From assembly GCA_963521065.1 (NCBI GenBank), contig CAUQTI010000001.1, forward strand, positions 186,001 to 250,000: 64,000 nt of DNA, given 5' to 3'. This document shows, piece by piece, positions 59,370-64,000 of this stretch (positions within the stretch are counted from its first letter, which is position 1; each line of letters starts with the position of its first letter). The position numbers and the translations under genes are program-made. Below the pieces are notes generated by a model. The model did no database searches, was not told the origin of the DNA, and saw only the letters and a list, made by a program, of their open reading frames with translations. This stretch comes from IOR16 sp963521065 (GTDB taxonomy: Bacteria > Bacillota > Clostridia > Peptostreptococcales > Anaerovoracaceae).

Positions 59370-60041
59370 ATGAAATTTATAGTATTTAACGGAAGTCCTG
59401 CTGGAGCAAGCAGTAATACAAATGTGATTGCAGAAGCATTTTTAAATGGTGTAAAAAAAGCTGGATCTGATACGGAGAATGTGTTTTTGATTACTAAAAA
59501 TATCGGACATTGCAAGGGGTGCTTCACCTGTTGGTTTAAAACACCAGGCAAATGCGTGATGCAGGATGATATGACTGAACTATTAGCCAAGTATAATTCT
59601 GCTGATGTCGTGTGCTTCGCAACACCCGTTTACACTTGGAATATGACGGCAGCTCTCAAAAATTTTGTAGATAGATTGGCACCACTGAAAAGTCCGCTGA
59701 TTGTAAATTCAGACGATAATTTTGACCTTGCGGATTCCAAACCCAAAACACAACAATTTGTTGTTATTTCAAATTGTGGATTTCCGGGTAACAATAATTT
59801 TGAAACTGTGAAAGTGGTGTTTGCATCCTGTAATCCTGTTCTTGAAATTTATCGCAACTGCGGTAAACTTTTGAAAAGCAAGGACGAAAAAATTAAAGCA
59901 ACCGTAAATGACTATTTGAAAGTTGTCGAACAGTCAGGATATGAACTGGCTACACAAAATTATGTATCAGAAGATACAAAATCAAAACTTGAAATGCAGC
60001 TTATGTCGATATCGGATTATGTGAAATATATCGGTATGTAG
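59370..60041 (+). CDS. Flavodoxin-like NAD(P)H-dependent FMN reductase/oxidoreductase
   Basis: A 223-aa flavodoxin-fold protein. The FMN-phosphate loop is FNGSPAGASSNTNVIAEAFL near residue 4. The Cys-rich segment GHCKGCFTCWFKTPGKCVMQ near 46 is typical of the iron-sulfur-flavoprotein/NADPH-FMN reductase group. CFATPVYTWNMTAALKNFVDRL near 81 binds the flavin. The cysteine pattern could hold a metal or act as redox cysteines. AAGGAGAACAA precedes the ATG. The substrate is unknown. Confidence 0.82.
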   Translation: MKFIVFNGSPAGASSNTNVIAEAFLNGVKKAGSDTENVFLITKNIGHCKGCFTCWFKTPGKCVMQDDMTELLAKYNSADVVCFATPVYTWNMTAALKNFVDRLAPLKSPLIVNSDDNFDLADSKPKTQQFVVISNCGFPGNNNFETVKVVFASCNPVLEIYRNCGKLLKSKDEKIKATVNDYLKVVEQSGYELATQNYVSEDTKSKLEMQLMSISDYVKYIGM

Positions 60042-60347
60042 TGCAAAAATTGTGATAGTTTATGCCACAATGTACTCTACGTCAAATTCCATAGAGTGCA
60101 TTGTTAGATTCCAACAATAGAGCTGATTTTACCAGGTAGGATATAACGAATGTGTTGAATTTACAATTTCAAAGTATATCATAAATTGACGATTTGTGAA
60201 GAAAGCAGGCGATTTAAAGGAGTGAAGGAAAGGAGCTTTGGTTATTATTGCAATCTTTGAGTGAAGCCGTTCCTCGTCGTAATTTTAAAAAAAAGGATAT
60301 TGTGAAGTGGTAGCAGTTTCTGGGGGAAAAGAAAATAATCAGAAACA
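60042..60347. other. Gap before the SLH gene, no supported gene
   Basis: It holds a 13-bp hairpin (ACAATGTACTCTA at 60067 with TAGAGTGCATTGT at 60092, one G-T pair), possibly a weak terminator of the flavodoxin-like gene. Several AGGAG-like sites near 60220 lead only to very short frames. I see nothing else. Confidence 0.4.
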
Positions 60348-60403
60348 AAAAACGTCCTTTCTGTTAAGAATGAGTTATCATCCAAGACAGAAAGGACGTT
60401 TTT
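60348..60403. terminator. Strong terminator of the right-edge SLH gene
   Basis: AAAAACGTCCTTTCTGT (60348-60364) pairs perfectly with ACAGAAAGGACGTTTTT (60387-60403), 17 bp with a 22-nt loop. It lies 8 bp beyond the stop of the minus-strand SLH gene and has T-runs on both strands. Confidence 0.88.
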
Positions 60404-60411
60404 ACTATATT

Positions 60412-63400
60412 TTAAAAATTGGTGGATGCAACTTGCTCTATTAACCGATGCAGGATGATGGCAGCTTCCGCACGGGTGACGCTGCCTTTTGGGTCAAAGT
60501 GACGATTGCCTTTTCCCGTCATAATATTGGCCTTTTGCATAGTTATTACCGTATCCTTTGCCCAGTCACTTATTTTTTCATTGTCTGCGTATGGTAACAC
60601 CGGGTTAACAGAAGGAAGCTTGTAATTCATAGTGTTTGCATAATTTGATAGGACGAGTGTCATTTGCTCCCTTGTAATTGGTGAATTTGGCATAAATTTG
60701 CCTCCACCGACACCGGATATAATCTGATTATGATATGCCCACTCAATATAAGGGATGGATTCCGAATCGGAAATATCCGTGAAGCTGCTTGCTTGATTAC
60801 TACTCATCTCTGCACTGGATAGTCTGCACAGTGCCATAACAAAGTCTGATCGAGTTATATTGACATTAGGCGAGAAAGTCGTTTCACTTGTCCCGAAGAG
60901 AAGCCCTCGTACCGTAACGAAATCAATACTTGAGTTTGCCGCATTGCTTGTTACATCGGAAAACTCGTTCGCTAAGGCGGTTGCCACTTTGTATGTGCCA
61001 AGCTTAAAAATGTCAGCGTAAACCATGTTTTTCCCGTACACGCTGGTAGGCAGAATTTGTCCATTTGGGTCACTGATGATGAACGTTGCAGTGTCTTTTA
61101 TAGTTTCAGAAAGTGTTGATACACCGATTCGCGCCATAGGAGTAGATTTATTCCAGCCTACGCTTTTTCCGTCTCTCGTTATATTGACCTTTAAGCTGGA
61201 CGTTGTAAGAGTGATGGTATATTTGCCGAGCTTGCCGTCAAACCAATCTCGCATTTGTGCTGTAGTGAAAATCAATGAACCAAACGGGGCCTCCAAAAAG
61301 AAAGTGGAGGGAACGTCTTCTTTGGCCTGAGAAGCATCAAAATCTAACGTCAACGTATTTAGATTTTCAGAATCGGGTAAGGTATTGTAACGCAATCGGA
61401 CGATTTTACTGCCGTTCTCATATTGCGCCGCATTCTCTGTGATTTGCTTGAAGGCCTGAGCTGAAATTTGGGAGGTAAGGTCGCTCCCTGTTTTTTTATA
61501 TGGAACCTTGACTGTATTGAGAAGAATAAAGCCATTTTCGCTGGAAGGAACAACAGGTCTATTGCGATGAGAGGAGCGATTTCCGCCGATAGCCGCAATG
61601 ATTTCGGTGCGTAGTTCTCTTTCACAGACAGTACAACGATAGGTGCGGATCCCACTTTCTGTGGAAGTGGGGGCAGTAGTTACGGTACCGCTGTCTTCTG
61701 TATGGAGGGCGATAGCAATCTTTTCTCCGCATGCGCATTCGTGCCAGTGTTGGTCCGCATCATGCTCCCAGACATCACTGTACAAATGCGTGTGCCCGTT
61801 ACCGGACAGGCCGACAGATATCTCATCACCAGCGGTGTTAGTGATGGTCAGCGTAGCGATGTGAGCTCCTTCCTCTGTAGGAGAAAAGACAACAAGAAGA
61901 ATGCCTCCGCCGGAGGTGCTCCAACCACTGCCGGGATTGACGGAAAAAGCGTCACTTCCACTAATTTGGTAATCAATGGTATCGGTCAAATCAGAGTTCT
62001 CCACGGTGACTGATTTGGTGTCGTGCTGGCCTGTTACCACACTGCCGAAAGAGAGTGCTGCCGGTGTAACACTTAAGGTTGGCGGAGAAACCGGAGCGGT
62101 GGATGCACGAAGCATAGAGTAAGCTGCACGGTTGCCGTCCTCGTCTTCTGCGACAACATTAAAATAATAGGTGGTATCGGGGGTGAGTCCTGTGACGGAA
62201 AGTGTATTTATATTTAAAGTTCCGTCGAGGTTAAGTAAGGTGCCGTTGGTATCGCAATCCTCAGCAGAGGTAATGTTATTGCTGAGAGATTGATAAACAT
62301 AGTAATTTAAGGCATCCTGTGAGGTTAGCGTATCTGTCGCATACGGCCAATTTAAGGTTAGATTTGTTTGCCCCACAAGAGAAGTGAAAATTGGACCGCC
62401 AGGTGAGGGGACAATCGTGTCAGGGAGTACGTTCACAGGAATCACCTGCTTTACCGGTGAAAGTCGGGAATCTGTTGGAGTGAATACTCGAATCATAGAG
62501 GTACTTTCGGTTATGATTTGATCAGGACTTTCCCATGAAAATGTGCCGCCATTTGCCTGTTCACCGATCAGTGAAGCTGAGCTGAGAACTGCTTTTCGAA
62601 AGAGGTTCGCAGCGCTCGGAAATACCACTAGATATTGCGTCGAGGTATCGGAAATGACGCGAGGTAGGGTTTTGTTTTTCGGAGCAAGAAGCGTCCCGCC
62701 CAGTTCCATGAATTGTGCATTATCCTGCAATTGATAGCCTGCTATTTCGCCGTCAGCAAACAGTACGCTGCTGTTATCCTTGCCGATGATTGCATATTCA
62801 TAGCCGGGATTATATTCGGAGTAGCCGTAAGAGCCTGTGACCATTCCCCCAGCGATTTCCGCAACACCTCCATCTGTCAGTAAGATACCGGGACCTCCAA
62901 GTGCTAAGTTTCCTTCATAACCTCTGCCACTAATGACACTTCCGCCCTTTAGAAGAAGCTTTCCTCCCCGGACTGTGATACTGGGCGCACCTGCGGATTC
63001 AGGCAAGTAGGGATATGTATTTGCAGGACTTTGTATCTTAGCCCCACTGTTAGAATCCATTATGGTAAGTGTACCACTGTTGATTTGGACTATGCTGTAG
63101 GCTTGTGTGTAAAAAGGAAGTGCGGGTGCTGTGATACTGTGCCCGTTTAGATCCAGGGTTGCCGTATCGACAGAAAAGATTATTGTAGAAGGAACCAATA
63201 CATCTCCCAACAGCTTGATGGTCTTTCCATCTGCATTGGAAAGCAGTGTACTAAGAGTATTGCTTAATTGGAAGAAACCATCTACTTCAATAGGAAATAA
63301 AGGGATTTGGCTACTCACATCACAAGTAGATACGGTTGTTTGCCCTCCGGCAGTTACAGTGATATCTGCCGGATAGGAGGACTTTTCCGGAAGATAAAGA

Positions 63401-64000
63401 GTCAAGTTACCCGCCGAGTCGGTATAAGTATCTGTGATACTGTAGGGGTAGGGGACACCGTTGTATTCTATGAAAAGAGATTCCACCTTAGTGGGGGTTG
63501 TGATAGAGGGTAAGGGGAGTGTGTTCTTGTAAAGTTGTTCTCCAATTTCATTTTTGATAGCACCCGTAATAACAGAGGAACCCGTGATATTACCGCCGCT
63601 TATGGTGGTCAATTCGGCATGGATTTTGAGGTTTTCAATGGTGCCACCGGTAATATTTATTGTTCCAAGAGATAAGTCGATTTCTGCACCTGATAAGAGG
63701 ATATGGGCACCGGATATCGTAATAGAAGCACCCTGATTAGGATTGATTGCAGAAACAAAAGGATGCCCGGAAGCACTTAATTTAGCCGCTCCGGTGCCGG
63801 ATTGTAGGGTTAGCTCTGTAGTTCTGGATAAAAACAAAGCAGAACGGTTCCATCCCTCACTCTTTAACTCGTTAACTCCGTTTAAGACAAGTAGAACCTT
63901 TGCGCGGTCGAGGGTTTGAAAAGCAGAGACTTCCCCCTTGATTTTCGCATCTTGCAATGTGATTTCTCCATCAAAGTCAGCCGCTACAATAATTCGTCTA
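60412..64000 (-). CDS. Large SLH surface protein, N-terminus beyond the window
   Basis: At least 1195 codons; the frame stays open to the right edge (RRIIVAADFDGEITLQ is readable), so the start and any signal peptide lie outside. The visible part has a long beta-helix-like region rich in GG, T and S, a fibronectin-type III domain (LTGLT-like SVTGLTPDTTYYFNVVAED), and an HYDIN/ASPM-like domain (ALSFGSVVTGQHDTKSVTVE). Next come a His/Cys motif HWHECACGEK...YRCTVCERE and three C-terminal SLH domains ending MTGKGNRHFDPKGSVTRAEA. It is probably a cell-wall-anchored adhesin or S-layer component. The SLH set is at the opposite end from the 18.8-kb protein. Confidence 0.85.
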   Translation of the reverse strand, partial: RRIIVAADFDGEITLQDAKIKGEVSAFQTLDRAKVLLVLNGVNELKSEGWNRSALFLSRTTELTLQSGTGAAKLSASGHPFVSAINPNQGASITISGAHILLSGAEIDLSLGTINITGGTIENLKIHAELTTISGGNITGSSVITGAIKNEIGEQLYKNTLPLPSITTPTKVESLFIEYNGVPYPYSITDTYTDSAGNLTLYLPEKSSYPADITVTAGGQTTVSTCDVSSQIPLFPIEVDGFFQLSNTLSTLLSNADGKTIKLLGDVLVPSTIIFSVDTATLDLNGHSITAPALPFYTQAYSIVQINSGTLTIMDSNSGAKIQSPANTYPYLPESAGAPSITVRGGKLLLKGGSVISGRGYEGNLALGGPGILLTDGGVAEIAGGMVTGSYGYSEYNPGYEYAIIGKDNSSVLFADGEIAGYQLQDNAQFMELGGTLLAPKNKTLPRVISDTSTQYLVVFPSAANLFRKAVLSSASLIGEQANGGTFSWESPDQIITESTSMIRVFTPTDSRLSPVKQVIPVNVLPDTIVPSPGGPIFTSLVGQTNLTLNWPYATDTLTSQDALNYYVYQSLSNNITSAEDCDTNGTLLNLDGTLNINTLSVTGLTPDTTYYFNVVAEDEDGNRAAYSMLRASTAPVSPPTLSVTPAALSFGSVVTGQHDTKSVTVENSDLTDTIDYQISGSDAFSVNPGSGWSTSGGGILLVVFSPTEEGAHIATLTITNTAGDEISVGLSGNGHTHLYSDVWEHDADQHWHECACGEKIAIALHTEDSGTVTTAPTSTESGIRTYRCTVCERELRTEIIAAIGGNRSSHRNRPVVPSSENGFILLNTVKVPYKKTGSDLTSQISAQAFKQITENAAQYENGSKIVRLRYNTLPDSENLNTLTLDFDASQAKEDVPSTFFLEAPFGSLIFTTAQMRDWFDGKLGKYTITLTTSSLKVNITRDGKSVGWNKSTPMARIGVSTLSETIKDTATFIISDPNGQILPTSVYGKNMVYADIFKLGTYKVATALANEFSDVTSNAANSSIDFVTVRGLLFGTSETTFSPNVNITRSDFVMALCRLSSAEMSSNQASSFTDISDSESIPYIEWAYHNQIISGVGGGKFMPNSPITREQMTLVLSNYANTMNYKLPSVNPVLPYADNEKISDWAKDTVITMQKANIMTGKGNRHFDPKGSVTRAEAAIILHRLIEQVASTNF

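Overview
The window looks like a chromosome segment from an anaerobic, spore-forming member of the Clostridia (Bacillota). The evidence is a class III (oxygen-sensitive) ribonucleotide reductase with its radical-SAM activase, a FabK-type fatty-acid synthase, the sporulation regulator SpoIIID, a SpoIIQ-like M23 protein, a collagen-like exosporium-type protein, S-layer (SLH) surface proteins, strong GGAGG ribosome-binding sites and TTGACA/TATAAT promoters. A position near Peptostreptococcales/Anaerovoracaceae is a guess only.

Layout. (1) 1-5.7 kb: the distal end of an ethanolamine-type bacterial microcompartment operon (eutJ, a eut-locus protein, eutN, pduS, pduT, eutH, eutQ). The lyase genes and the operon promoter lie outside the window. 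(2) 5.9-7.6 kb: a secreted C69 dipeptidase, then a truncated DUF4180 gene. (3) 8.0-18.8 kb: a complete type II fatty-acid synthesis and acetyl-CoA carboxylase operon: marR/fabT, fabH, acpP, fabK, fabD, fabG, a cysteine-rich FabK/FabX-like flavoprotein, fabF, accB, fabZ, accC, accD, accA. Its promoter overlaps a FabT-like palindrome. (4) 18.8-22.4 kb: a large SLH/Ig-repeat surface protein on the minus strand. (5) 22.6-26.6 kb: a lipoprotein, the ECF transporter module ecfA1-ecfA2-ecfT, and a QueT-like S component. (6) 26.8-35.2 kb: an L,D-transpeptidase, nrdD-nrdG-trmB, an aminotransferase, lrgAB and a SpoIIQ-like protein. (7) 35.3-43.8 kb: a complete, tightly packed histidine operon, hisZGDCBHAF-IE-J. 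(8) 43.8-50.9 kb: spoIIID, uppP, gapA, a putative metal exporter, a prepilin-peptidase-like protein, fba, and three poorly known small genes. (9) 51-56.2 kb: an RluA-type pseudouridine synthase, three tandem signal peptidases, smpB, a purine permease and ssrA (tmRNA). (10) 56.2-64 kb: accessory, gene-poor DNA. It holds an acetyltransferase flanked by a duplicated ssrA-terminator segment, a collagen-like protein, tRNA-Ala(CGC), an IS200-like transposase remnant, a short XRE regulator, a flavodoxin-like protein and a second, very large SLH protein that runs off the right edge.

How the genes work together. The fab/acc block carries almost everything needed to turn acetyl-CoA into acyl-ACP under one MarR-type regulator. 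The his block covers the pathway from PRPP+ATP to histidinol and contains both the short HisG and its HisZ partner. The eut tail supplies shell, redox and uptake parts, and PduS with PduT suggests an electron route across the shell. The most interesting lead is the FMN protein at 12412-13521. It sits inside the fatty-acid operon and carries a four-cysteine cluster, which suggests a FabX-like route to unsaturated fatty acids in an operon with no fabA or fabM. I found no CRISPR array, intact insertion sequence or rRNA, and no clearly new defence system.
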